DNA of 64,000 nucleotides, taken from positions 28,519-92,518 of the forward strand of contig VEFU01000011.1 of assembly GCA_007679095.1 (NCBI GenBank), read 5' to 3'. Of the stretch, positions 18,013 to 25,810 are shown in pieces; within the stretch, counting starts at the first letter, position 1; every line of letters begins with the position of its first letter. The translations under genes were made by a program, and so were the position numbers. Under the pieces are notes generated by a model. That model saw only the letters and a program-made list of their open reading frames with translations. It was not told the DNA's origin and did not search any database. This DNA comes from Paenibacillus bovis (GTDB taxonomy: Bacteria > Bacillota > Bacilli > Bacillales > Bacillaceae_C).

Positions 18013-18903
18013 GTGTTATCAATAAAGGATATTACAGTTTCATATAAAGATAAAAAAGTACTAGATAAATTATCTCTAACAGCTGAAAAAGGAGAGATTA
18101 TTGGTTTAGTAGCTCCAAACGGAACAGGGAAGACAACATTATTTAATGTAATTGCAAATTATTTAAAACCAAATACGGGAAAAGTAACTTTTCATGGAAA
18201 GCTATCGTATAAACAAGAGAAAAGTGAATTATTAATACGGAAACATATGGCTACTTTTCCAGACCAAGGAGACTTATTAGAAGAATTATCTGGTGTCGAC
18301 CATATGAATTTATATGCCAATATGTGGAAAGGGACGAAGAAACACGTTCCTCAAATATTGGAACAGTTAAATATGACTAGTTATGCGAAAAAGAAGGTTA
18401 AAACGTATTCTTTAGGAATGAGGCAGAGACTTTGTTTTGCCATGATGGTTGCAGCAGATACTCCGATAATGTTGATGGATGAATTGATGAATGGACTTGA
18501 TGTAGAAAATGTCGCCTTAATATCTAATTTATTATTGGATATGAAAAAACAAGATAAGTTAATTTTTGTGGCATCTCACTTACTTGAAAACTTAGACCTA
18601 TATGCAGATAGAGTCATTTTCTTGAAAGACGGAGTAATTATTCACGAACATCGTCACGGTGAAGATAGTAATGACTATATAAAACTTGAGTTAAGTCCGG
18701 AACAATATGAGCAAATTTTAAATCAACTTCCAAAGGATCATCTATATTTAGGGAATCATTTATGCTGTATTCCGCTAGCTGGTATGGAAATAACGGAACA
18801 ATCAAGAATGTTAGAAAAACTGCTTGCATATAAACAAAAAGAATTAACGATTGGACCATTAGGGACGGTAGAATATTATGAAAAATATTATTTGGATAAG
18901 TAA
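18013..18903 (+). CDS. ABC transporter ATP-binding protein
   Basis: ATPase of the exporter, ~296 residues. Walker A is A-P-N-G-T-G-K-T-T (near 36-44). The signature is degenerate, Y-S-L-G-M-R-Q-R-L in place of L-S-G-G-Q, a form common in BcrA/NatA-type exporters. Walker B with its catalytic Glu is M-L-M-D-E (near 155-159), and the H-loop is V-A-S-H. A ~75-residue C-terminal extension follows the nucleotide-binding fold. The start is GTG 18013 because AAGGGGGGAG lies directly upstream; an upstream ATG at 17974 would put the start inside the preceding permease without a site. Confidence 0.88.
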   Translation: MLSIKDITVSYKDKKVLDKLSLTAEKGEIIGLVAPNGTGKTTLFNVIANYLKPNTGKVTFHGKLSYKQEKSELLIRKHMATFPDQGDLLEELSGVDHMNLYANMWKGTKKHVPQILEQLNMTSYAKKKVKTYSLGMRQRLCFAMMVAADTPIMLMDELMNGLDVENVALISNLLLDMKKQDKLIFVASHLLENLDLYADRVIFLKDGVIIHEHRHGEDSNDYIKLELSPEQYEQILNQLPKDHLYLGNHLCCIPLAGMEITEQSRMLEKLLAYKQKELTIGPLGTVEYYEKYYLDK

Positions 18904-19549
18904 GATATTAGTTTGTTTACTAATTGTAAGTGGGTGCCAGCAACAAACAGATAAAGTGCAACAATATCAAACAAACTATGAAATTATCGGTGATGAGCGT
19001 GATGACATTATTGGGGAAATAAGTAATACCATATATGATTCAATTGATCGTAATAACTCAGAAGCTACTGAAATGATGATAGATGTCATTGATCAATATG
19101 GCGAAACTATTATCCTTCCTCGGGGGCGATACCATATCTCTGGTCATGCTGCTGGTACTGTGGAAATTACAGACAAGCAAGGAAAAGAATTAATGAATGA
19201 AGTGTACGGCGGGTCCGTTCATGGTATAACGGTTGATTTAAATGGAGAACATGCCGTTCATATTGATGGCTTTGATGAAGTTTTTATTACTCCAGTTGAA
19301 ACACAAATAACAAAGGAACTACATGCAGGAATATGGGAAGTTGGTAAAGATATTGCTCCAGGGAAATATATCGCATCTGGCTATGGCCTAGGGTATATTC
19401 AAATATTTGAACATGGATCTACTCCAAGAGTGTTTGAAATAATTGGTGGATTAAGTGAAACAAAAGTAGAATTGGACTTAAAAAAGAATCAAAAAATGAA
19501 GATAATCGGAGTTTCGCAAATTACGCTCGATGAATACGATCAAAAATAA
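18878..19549 (+). CDS. Lipoprotein with repeated beta module, last gene of the ABC exporter operon
   Basis: 223 residues with a lipoprotein signal (hydrophobic core I-L-V-C-L-L-I-V then S-G-C, Cys near 20). Two related modules follow: L-P-R-G-R-Y-H-I-S-G-H-A-A-G-T-V (near 80-95) and A-P-G-K-Y-I-A-S-G-Y-G-L-G-Y-I (near 162-176), the second preceded by W-E-V-G-K-D-I. This v-G-k-D-I-p-G-k-Y pattern occurs in several Firmicute surface lipoproteins of unknown role. The start lies 26 bases inside the ATPase gene, so it is co-translated with the exporter. A partner or immunity role outside the membrane is inferred. Ends at a strong terminator. Confidence 0.75.
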   Translation: MKNIIWISKILVCLLIVSGCQQQTDKVQQYQTNYEIIGDERDDIIGEISNTIYDSIDRNNSEATEMMIDVIDQYGETIILPRGRYHISGHAAGTVEITDKQGKELMNEVYGGSVHGITVDLNGEHAVHIDGFDEVFITPVETQITKELHAGIWEVGKDIAPGKYIASGYGLGYIQIFEHGSTPRVFEIIGGLSETKVELDLKKNQKMKIIGVSQITLDEYDQK

Positions 19550-19573
19550 CGAATACAATAAAAATATTTTATC

Positions 19574-19613
19574 TAGTGGGACATTTGATAATTCAAGTGT
19601 CCCACTATTTTTT
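19574..19613 (+). terminator. Rho-independent terminator of the ABC exporter operon
   Basis: A long stem with TAGTGGGACA at the base and its complement is followed by six T residues. Confidence 0.85.
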
Positions 19614-19626
19614 GGAAAAAATAGTG

Positions 19627-19654
19627 TTGACATTTATGGAATACATTTTATAAT
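19627..19654 (+). promoter_or_regulatory. Consensus promoter of the manganese importer operon
   Basis: A perfect -35 TTGACA (19627-19632) and perfect -10 TATAAT (19649-19654) are spaced by 16 bases. The start site should fall near 19661, inside the MntR box, so the promoter is strong but repressible. Confidence 0.8.
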
Positions 19655-19669
19655 TTGCATTAAGGAAAT
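19654..19669 (+). promoter_or_regulatory. MntR operator
   Basis: TTTGCATTAAGGAAAT differs from the known Bacillus MntR box (TTTGCCTTAAGGAAAC) at only two positions, and it overlaps the -10 and start site. MntR with bound Mn(II) would shut off the importer when manganese is plentiful. The three downstream genes have manganese-type features, which supports the call. Confidence 0.8.
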
Positions 19670-19765
19670 ATTATTTACTTAAGGACAAAATTGTTCTTTA
19701 GGCAACAATTTGTGCTCTTGCTCATAAAATTAAAAATCAATAATGAACAAAGGAGAAGAAGCGAT

Positions 19766-20509
19766 ATGGGGACAGCACTAGCTATAGAAGACCTGCATGT
19801 TTCTTATTATGGAACGGATGCAGTGAAAGGAGTGAGTCTTACTGTTGAAACTGGGAAGTTAGTAGGCATTATTGGACCAAATGGTGCAGGAAAATCTACA
19901 TTTTTGAAGGCGGTCTTAAATCTTATCCCCAAAGATAAAGGAACCTTGTCTATTTTAGGTACATCCATCCAACAAGCAAGGAAGAAAATTGCATATGTAC
20001 CGCAACGGAGCAATATTGATTGGGACTTTCCAATTACAGTATTAGACACAGTGTTAATAGGGACTTATCCACATCTAAATTGGTTTAGACGACCTAAGAA
20101 AGAACATAAAGAATGGGCAATTCAGTGTCTTGAAAGAGTAGGCATGCAAGAGTTTAGTAGACGGCAAATTGGAGAGCTTTCTGGAGGACAACAGCAACGA
20201 GTTTTTTTAGCAAGAGCATTAGCGCAGAAAGCAGAGTTGTTTTTTTTAGATGAACCTTTTGTCGGCGTAGATATGACCAGTGAAGAGACAATTATTCAAA
20301 TACTAAAAGAACTTTGCGAGCAAGGAAAAACAGTGATTGTCGTTCATCATGATCTGAGTAAGGCAAATGATTACTTCCAGGAATTAATTTTACTGAATAA
20401 AGAATTGGTCAGTTATGGAACCGTAGAAGAAGTGTTTCAGCCGGAGATTATTTCAAAAGCCTACAGAGGACAGTTTGCTTTTATGAATGAGATCGGAGTG
20501 TCTATGTAA
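19766..20509 (+). CDS. mntB: Manganese ABC transporter, ATP-binding protein
   Basis: 247-residue ATPase of a metal (cluster A-I) importer. Walker A G-P-N-G-A-G-K-S-T near 36-44, signature L-S-G-G-Q-Q-Q-R near 138-145, Walker B with catalytic Glu F-F-L-D-E-P near 158-163, and H-loop V-V-H-H-D. The start is ATG 19766 after AAAGGAG; upstream in-frame codons lie in the leader and lack a site. Gene order ATPase, permease, binding protein, with a one-base overlap to the permease, is standard for Mn/Zn/Fe importers. The MntR box upstream and the Glu-type metal ligand in the binding protein favour manganese. Confidence 0.9.
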   Translation: MGTALAIEDLHVSYYGTDAVKGVSLTVETGKLVGIIGPNGAGKSTFLKAVLNLIPKDKGTLSILGTSIQQARKKIAYVPQRSNIDWDFPITVLDTVLIGTYPHLNWFRRPKKEHKEWAIQCLERVGMQEFSRRQIGELSGGQQQRVFLARALAQKAELFFLDEPFVGVDMTSEETIIQILKELCEQGKTVIVVHHDLSKANDYFQELILLNKELVSYGTVEEVFQPEIISKAYRGQFAFMNEIGVSM

Positions 20510-21366
20510 TGGAATTTATGGAGGCAGTCTTCCAGTATAGTTTTTTACAGAAAGCGTTAATTACATCGATTATCGTTGGGATAATTTGTGGGGTAATGGG
20601 ATGTTTTATCATCCTTCGAGGAATGGCATTAATGGGAGATGCAATTTCACACGCAGTACTTCCGGGAGTAGCTCTCTCCTATATGTTAGGAATAAACTTC
20701 TTTTTTGGAGCAGTCATTAGTGGCGTAATTACTGCTATTGCAATTGGGTTTGTATCGCAAAATAGTCGAATTAAGCATGATACATCCATTGGTATTATGT
20801 TCACGGCCGCATTTGCTGCAGGGATCATTATCATCACGATGTTAAAAAGCAGTACTGATTTATACCATATTTTATTTGGCAATGTTTTGGCAGTTAGAAC
20901 ATCTGAAATGTGGATGACATTAGGAATTGGAGTTCTTGTCATTCTAGCAGTCTATCTTTTCTATAAGGAATTGTTAGTGTCTTCGTTTGATCCGACGATG
21001 GCAGCTGCATATGGACTACCAACTAAACTCATTCATTATTTTCTCATGACGTTATTAACGATGGTGACAGTAGCTTCCTTACAAACAGTAGGTATTGTAT
21101 TGGTAGTTGCGATGCTAATTACACCTGCAGCGACAGCGTACCTACTTACGGAACGATTGTGGATCATGATTTTTATTGCTGCAGGGATTGGAATAGTATC
21201 AGCCACTATTGGTTTGTACTTTAGCTATACTCATAATCTTGCTTCAGGAGCAACCATCGTTATAACAGCAACAGTAATCTTTGGAGTAGTATTTTTGTTT
21301 TCACCAAAACATGGAATTGTCTGGAAGGCATTTAAAACAAAAAGGAAAAGAGCTTCGTTGGCATAA
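20509..21366 (+). CDS. mntC: Manganese ABC transporter, permease
   Basis: 285-residue ABC-3 family permease with about eight membrane segments. The family hallmark R-G-M-A-L-M-G-D-A-I-S-H-A-V-L-P-G-V-A near residues 37-55 is intact. The start codon overlaps the stop of the ATPase gene (TAATG), so translation is coupled. Only one permease gene is present, unlike Bacillus subtilis with two, so it presumably works as a homodimer. Confidence 0.9.
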   Translation: MEFMEAVFQYSFLQKALITSIIVGIICGVMGCFIILRGMALMGDAISHAVLPGVALSYMLGINFFFGAVISGVITAIAIGFVSQNSRIKHDTSIGIMFTAAFAAGIIIITMLKSSTDLYHILFGNVLAVRTSEMWMTLGIGVLVILAVYLFYKELLVSSFDPTMAAAYGLPTKLIHYFLMTLLTMVTVASLQTVGIVLVVAMLITPAATAYLLTERLWIMIFIAAGIGIVSATIGLYFSYTHNLASGATIVITATVIFGVVFLFSPKHGIVWKAFKTKRKRASLA

Positions 21367-21384
21367 AAAAAAGGAGGTATAAAG

Positions 21385-22317
21385 ATGAAACGTTATTTCA
21401 AATTTATAACCATTTTCATAGTAGGACTATTTCTACTAGGAGCATGTGGGAAGGAAAAGACAAGTGAGGATGATGATGGAAAAGTAAAAGTAGTTACTAC
21501 CTATTCTATCGTATATGACATTGTGAAGAATATCGGTGGTGACTTAGTAGAGATTCATAGTTTAGCACCAATCGGATCCAATCCACATGAGTACGATCCA
21601 CTTCCGGATGACATAAAGAAAACAACCGATGCAGATGCAGTATTTTATAATGGACTTAATTTGGAAGCAGGAAACTCTTGGTTTGATAAATTAATGGAAA
21701 CTGCTGATAAGGATGGAAAAGATGCTCCGGTTTTCTTGATGAGTAAAGGAGTAAATGTGAAGTACCTTACAACGAAAGGGCAAGAAGGTGAAGAAGATCC
21801 ACATGCTTGGTTAGACATTAGAAATGGAATTAAATATGCAGAAAATGCAAGGGATGGCTTAATAAAAGTTGATCCAGATAATGCAGATATTTATAAGGAA
21901 AATGCAGAAAAGTATATTGCAAAACTACAAAAGCTTCATGATGACGCATTGACACAATTTGAGGAAATTCCTGTAGAGGAACGAGTATTAGTTACGAGTG
22001 AAGGAGCTTTCAAGTATTTTAGTGATGCATATGGATTTACAGCAGAATATATTTGGGAAATAAATCAAGAAAATCAAGGAACTCCACAGCAGATTACAAG
22101 AATCGTAGATATTATTAAAAAGATGCAGATCAAAGGTTTATTCGTAGAAACTAGTATTGACCCAAGAAGTATGGAAGCAGTTTCATCAGAAACGAACGTT
22201 CCAATAATGGGGAAGGTTTTTACGGATTCACTTGCTGAACCTGGGGAGGATGGAGATACGTACATCTCAATGATGGAATGGAATATAAAAACGATAAAAG
22301 AAGGGTTATTAAAATAA
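21385..22317 (+). CDS. mntA: Manganese-binding lipoprotein of the ABC importer
   Basis: 310 residues. Lipoprotein signal with lipobox L-G-A-C, Cys near 21. Cluster A-I binding fold with metal ligands visible in order: His in S-N-P-H-E-Y (near 69), His in D-P-H-A-W-L (near 140), Glu in T-S-E-G-A-F-K-Y-F (near 206) and Asp in F-T-D-S-L (near 281). Glu at the third position is typical of manganese/iron binders (PsaA, MntC), whereas zinc binders have His there. It lacks the His-rich loop of zinc proteins. AAAAGGAGG precedes the ATG. The terminator behind it appears to have been split by a MITE. Confidence 0.92.
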   Translation: MKRYFKFITIFIVGLFLLGACGKEKTSEDDDGKVKVVTTYSIVYDIVKNIGGDLVEIHSLAPIGSNPHEYDPLPDDIKKTTDADAVFYNGLNLEAGNSWFDKLMETADKDGKDAPVFLMSKGVNVKYLTTKGQEGEEDPHAWLDIRNGIKYAENARDGLIKVDPDNADIYKENAEKYIAKLQKLHDDALTQFEEIPVEERVLVTSEGAFKYFSDAYGFTAEYIWEINQENQGTPQQITRIVDIIKKMQIKGLFVETSIDPRSMEAVSSETNVPIMGKVFTDSLAEPGEDGDTYISMMEWNIKTIKEGLLK

Positions 22318-22374
22318 CCAAAAAATAAACACTTATAAATTTGGGGGATTTTAATAGAAATACCTTGAGAAAGT

Positions 22375-22543
22375 GGTGAGACTGGGGAAAATAAACTATA
22401 CGATGATAGTCCTTTTATTACGTTGGCTCTGTTAAAGTTCATTGTTGTTAACAACTTAGTTGATAGTAGCGAGAGTACAGGAGCGAAAATCAACAACAGA
22501 GTTTAACAGAGCTATTACGTTAACTTATTTTCACAGTCTCACC
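22375..22543 (+). terminator. Terminator-like inverted repeat of the mnt operon, split by the 88-bp insertion
   Basis: GGTGAGACTGGGGAAAATAA at 22375-22394 pairs with TTATTTTCACAGTCTCACC at 22525-22543, which is followed by TTTTATA. The arms are complementary over ~18 bp with one mismatch and one bulge, and now lie 130 bases apart because the MITE at 22425-22512 and its target duplication sit in the loop. Alternatively the arms belong to a larger, older mobile element. Confidence 0.5.
22425..22512. mobile_element. 88-bp MITE-like element with 9-bp target site duplication
   Basis: The element begins GGCTCTGTTAAA and ends TTTAACAGAGC, an 11-bp perfect terminal inverted repeat. It is flanked on both sides by TATTACGTT (22416-22424 and 22513-22521), a direct repeat that marks transposition. 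Internally CATTGTTGTTAAC and ATCAACAACAG add further dyad symmetry. It has no coding capacity. GGCTCT ends resemble those of ISL3-type insertion sequences, which duplicate ~8 bp, so mobilisation in trans by such a transposase is possible. Confidence 0.8.
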
Positions 22544-22585
22544 TTTTATATAAAGGCAGACGGATTACCTTTTTGCCCGTGAAAT

Positions 22586-22777
22586 TCAAATCCCATGGGA
22601 TTGGCAGTATGCATCGACAACCTGTTCAATTTGGCTAGGTTCAGGTGCTGCCCCTCTAAATTTAAATTTCAGTTCCTCTATAAACTCGCCATTTTGATAA
22701 ACATGAATTGCTGCTTTTTGTTCAATGACACTATATTCCGGTTCGAATATATATCCACCACGTTCAATTGCACCCAT
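22586..22777 (-). CDS. Small conserved protein (DUF5370/YbxH-like)
   Basis: 63 residues. It begins M-G-A-I-E-R-G-G-Y-I-F-E-P-E-Y and contains A-I-H-V-Y-Q-N-G-E-F-I-E-E-L-K-F, followed by an acidic helix Q-I-E-Q-V-V-D-A-Y. I associate this pattern with a small Bacillus family (YbxH, DUF5370) of unknown function, from memory only. A strong AAAGGAGAG site supports the ATG at 22777. Single gene with no visible operon partner. Confidence 0.7.
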   Translation of the reverse strand: MGAIERGGYIFEPEYSVIEQKAAIHVYQNGEFIEELKFKFRGAAPEPSQIEQVVDAYCQSHGI

Positions 22778-22837
22778 GTAAACTCTCCTTTATTCCATTT
22801 TAACTGCTAATTTAATTTGTAGTTTATCCAATAATGA

Positions 22838-22877
22838 AAAAAACAACACTTTCTCCATTGAAAGTGTTGTTTTTTTA
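22838..22877 (-). terminator. Terminator of the glycosyltransferase gene
   Basis: An inverted repeat AACAACACTTTC/GAAAGTGTTGTT with a 5-6 base loop and T runs on both strands. On the minus strand it follows the stop at 22900. Confidence 0.8.
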
Positions 22878-22899
22878 GAAATAAATTGTTAAAAACATC

Positions 22900-24867
22900 T
22901 TAAAATTTGTGTACGTTCATAGGAGTGTAATCAGGTGCTGTATGTGATAAATAATCAATTGTATTATCAATAGATATTAATTCCTCATATTTTTGCTGTA
23001 ATGCTTTAATATAAGGGCTATATAAGTTTTTTAATATACTTTTGGTGAAATTGAGTTCCTCTAATTTCCATAGGTCATATTCAATTTCACTTAGCATTAG
23101 TAAACTACCAAAATGGAAACATACTATTTCCGTATTTTCAATAAGGATACGTCTACCTTTACGTGTAACATCATTCCCATCAACCATTACAATATTCCAT
23201 GGGGCAGCATCGATACCGATATTTTGGATGACTTTAATATTAATAAATTTATTCGGAATCTTATTTAGATACTTCTGATCTCCCCACCTATCGTCTTCAT
23301 ATTGGTCGTAGCACCATTCTAAACATTTTTCTTTCCACCATTTAAGGATTTTCAAACTATTTTCTTCACGTTTGAAACCGAGGAGACCAGCTTGATAGAT
23401 ACCATGTTTGTGTTCTATCATTCTGGTACTTCTTTGTTTACATAAGAAAATAGAATAAGTAGACCATTCGTCTAAAATTGGTTTAGGACTGGAAAAGAAA
23501 TACATATCGGCATCACAATAAATAATATAATCAATCTCACTGTAATGCTTTAGAATATGCTCACATAAAGGAGCTTTCATAGTCCAACAACATTCTGTAA
23601 GACTTCTTTTCTCACTAAGTTTGGCGATCATATTGTTTTCAATTTCACTCACAGGAATTAGTGTTACATTCTTTAGATTTAACTTTGATAATATATTCAA
23701 GCTTTCCGAATCCATACAACAAATCCATAAATGGAATTCGTCCCCAAGATTTAGTAAAGATTGATGGAATGCCAAGCCCTTTACCAAGTATTCTTTACTA
23801 ATAATCGTAGCCATACAATAAAATTCATCGGTTTGGTCCATTTTTCTCCGAAACGTTGTGTACTTATAATAACTTTTCACATTTGATTTATTACTATAAA
23901 AATGGTTTACATCATATCCTCTGTTTTTTAAATCTTGAATTATTTCACGGATTTTCTCTATATAAGGAATGTAAATGCTATTTTTTATCGTACTTCTTAT
24001 TTTCAGAGTATCTAAACTCCAAAGATCAAATTCCTCTTCGTTAAAGATGGAGAAGCAAGCAAAATGGTATGCTACCAGCTTATTCTTTTCAATATATAAT
24101 GAATCATTTTTCTTTTCTATACGATAGTTATTGTTGTAGATGCAGTTCCAAGGTGCTGCATCAACCCCTAAATGTTCTGATATCCTTACATTTGAGAACA
24201 TGTTTGGAATTTCATCTAAATACTTCTGATCACCGAAGCGTTCTTTATCAGGTAAAGCGAAACACCATTCTTCACATTTTTTCTGCCACCATTTTAAAGA
24301 TTCAAGACCAATAGTATCATGTCGAAATCCGATAACTCCTGCTTGGTATTTTCCATATTTTTTTTCTACCCATTCTGCATCACGTTGTGGACATAAATAA
24401 ATGGATGCATTACCCCATTCTTCAAAAATCTCATTTGGATCTGAAAAAAAGTAAATATCACCGTCACAATATAAGACGGAATCCAAATTATATCTTGTTA
24501 GTAAATAATGAATCAGTGGTGCTTTCAGTGTCCAGCAGTATTCGTTCAATTTACGTTGTTGCTTAATTAACCGCAAGTTAATATCTTCCACTTCCTTGAC
24601 AGAGAATAGCACCACATGCTGGAGATTCATTTCTTTGAGAAATGAAATTGTTTCTTGATCCATACAACAAACCCATAGTTTGAAATTTTTTGAATGTGTA
24701 ACAAGAGAATAGTACATAGCTAATATTCGCAGTATATAATCCTTACTTGCCGTAACACATATATGGTTGAGATTATCATTATTCTTTGTATCTCCAATTA
24801 CGGTGTTAATTAATTTTTTTTCTTCTAGAAATTTTTTTATAGAATTTAAAAAACTCTCCTTCGCCAA
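22900..24867 (-). CDS. Tandem-domain glycosyltransferase (two GT-A-like modules)
   Basis: 655 residues made of two homologous ~310-residue halves. Each carries C-W-T-[LM]-K-A-P-L (111-118 and 427-434), a D-x-D metal/nucleotide-sugar motif in Y-C-D-[GA]-D (135-137 and 452-454), Y-Q-A-G-[VL] with a following G-F, and G-D-Q-K-Y-L (212-217 and 529-534), then D-A-A-P-W-N. The halves look like complete catalytic units of a GT8-like fold. No signal or membrane segment, so it acts in the cytosol. TTG 24867 is the start, with GAGAAGGG upstream. It diverges from CDP-glucose genes, which suggests it uses a CDP-linked or related sugar for a surface polysaccharide. The Bacillus spore-crust yfn genes combine similar functions. 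Acceptor unknown. Confidence 0.8.
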   Translation of the reverse strand: MAKESFLNSIKKFLEEKKLINTVIGDTKNNDNLNHICVTASKDYILRILAMYYSLVTHSKNFKLWVCCMDQETISFLKEMNLQHVVLFSVKEVEDINLRLIKQQRKLNEYCWTLKAPLIHYLLTRYNLDSVLYCDGDIYFFSDPNEIFEEWGNASIYLCPQRDAEWVEKKYGKYQAGVIGFRHDTIGLESLKWWQKKCEEWCFALPDKERFGDQKYLDEIPNMFSNVRISEHLGVDAAPWNCIYNNNYRIEKKNDSLYIEKNKLVAYHFACFSIFNEEEFDLWSLDTLKIRSTIKNSIYIPYIEKIREIIQDLKNRGYDVNHFYSNKSNVKSYYKYTTFRRKMDQTDEFYCMATIISKEYLVKGLAFHQSLLNLGDEFHLWICCMDSESLNILSKLNLKNVTLIPVSEIENNMIAKLSEKRSLTECCWTMKAPLCEHILKHYSEIDYIIYCDADMYFFSSPKPILDEWSTYSIFLCKQRSTRMIEHKHGIYQAGLLGFKREENSLKILKWWKEKCLEWCYDQYEDDRWGDQKYLNKIPNKFINIKVIQNIGIDAAPWNIVMVDGNDVTRKGRRILIENTEIVCFHFGSLLMLSEIEYDLWKLEELNFTKSILKNLYSPYIKALQQKYEELISIDNTIDYLSHTAPDYTPMNVHKF

Positions 24868-25029
24868 TTTATATCATCCCTTCTCCTGTTTTGTTTCTGG
24901 ATAATATATGAACGCTTGTATAGTTTGTATAGTATATTAGCTTGTTTTTTTACAAATATAGGTACTTGTACAACCGAAAGTTTAATAATGCACATATTAT
25001 TGCTTAAATTGAAAAAAAGGAGGATATAA

Positions 25030-25809
25030 ATGAAAGTCGTTATTTTAGCTGGAGGATTAGGTACAAGAATAAGTGAAGAAACAAAAGTAAAGCCAAAACC
25101 AATGGTTGAAATAGGAGGGATGCCGATTTTATGGCATATCATGAAGATTTACTCCTCATATGGCTATAATGAGTTCATCATTTGCCTTGGATATAAAGGA
25201 AATGTAATTAAGGAGTTTTTCTCACAGTATATGTTGCAAAAATCGGATGTTACGTACAACTTCACAAAGGAAACAATTGAGTTTACTATCCACAGAAACG
25301 AAGTAGAGAATTGGAAAGTAACTTTAGTTGAAACAGGAGAGCATTCAATGACTGGTGGTAGAGTAGGAAGAGTGAAACCTTATATTAATGATGAAACGTT
25401 CATGTTGACATATGGTGATGGTTTGGCAGACATCGATATTAGAAAGTTAGTTAATTCACATAAACAACATGGAAAATATGCCACTCTAACAGCAGTTCAA
25501 CCAGAGGGTAGGTTTGGCTCACTAGATATATCAACTACAAATGAAATAAATAAGTTTATCGAGAAGCCACAAGGTGACGGCCATTGGATTAATGGTGGAT
25601 TCTTTGTATTAGAACCGGAAGTTTTTGAATATATCGAAGGTGATGATAGTGTATTTGAAACGGATGTATTACCAAAACTGGCAGAAGAAAATCAATTAAT
25701 GTCTTTTAAACATCAAGGATTCTGGAAACCAATGGATACTTTACGTGACCGAAATCAATTAGACGAATTATGGAACACAGGTAATCCACCATGGAAGAAG
25801 TGGTCATAA
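25030..25809 (+). CDS. rfbF: Glucose-1-phosphate cytidylyltransferase
   Basis: 259 residues, the normal length. Catalyses CTP + glucose-1-phosphate to CDP-glucose and pyrophosphate, the entry step to CDP-deoxyhexoses. The nucleotidyltransferase signature L-A-G-G-L-G-T-R-I-S-E-E-T near 6-18 with K-P-K-P-M-V-E-I-G at 22-30 is typical of RfbF. Further on, Y-G-D-G-L-A-D (near 130) holds the metal-binding Asp, and G-F-W-K-P-M-D-T near the end is also conserved. A strong AAAAGGAGG site precedes the ATG. First gene of a four-gene operon, one base from rfbG. Confidence 0.93.
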   Translation: MKVVILAGGLGTRISEETKVKPKPMVEIGGMPILWHIMKIYSSYGYNEFIICLGYKGNVIKEFFSQYMLQKSDVTYNFTKETIEFTIHRNEVENWKVTLVETGEHSMTGGRVGRVKPYINDETFMLTYGDGLADIDIRKLVNSHKQHGKYATLTAVQPEGRFGSLDISTTNEINKFIEKPQGDGHWINGGFFVLEPEVFEYIEGDDSVFETDVLPKLAEENQLMSFKHQGFWKPMDTLRDRNQLDELWNTGNPPWKKWS

Positions 25810-25810
25810 G

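Noticed and set aside
22375..22543. Riboswitch or attenuator after the manganese operon
   Set aside because: It lies downstream of the last gene, and the pairing is better explained as a terminator interrupted by a small transposon.
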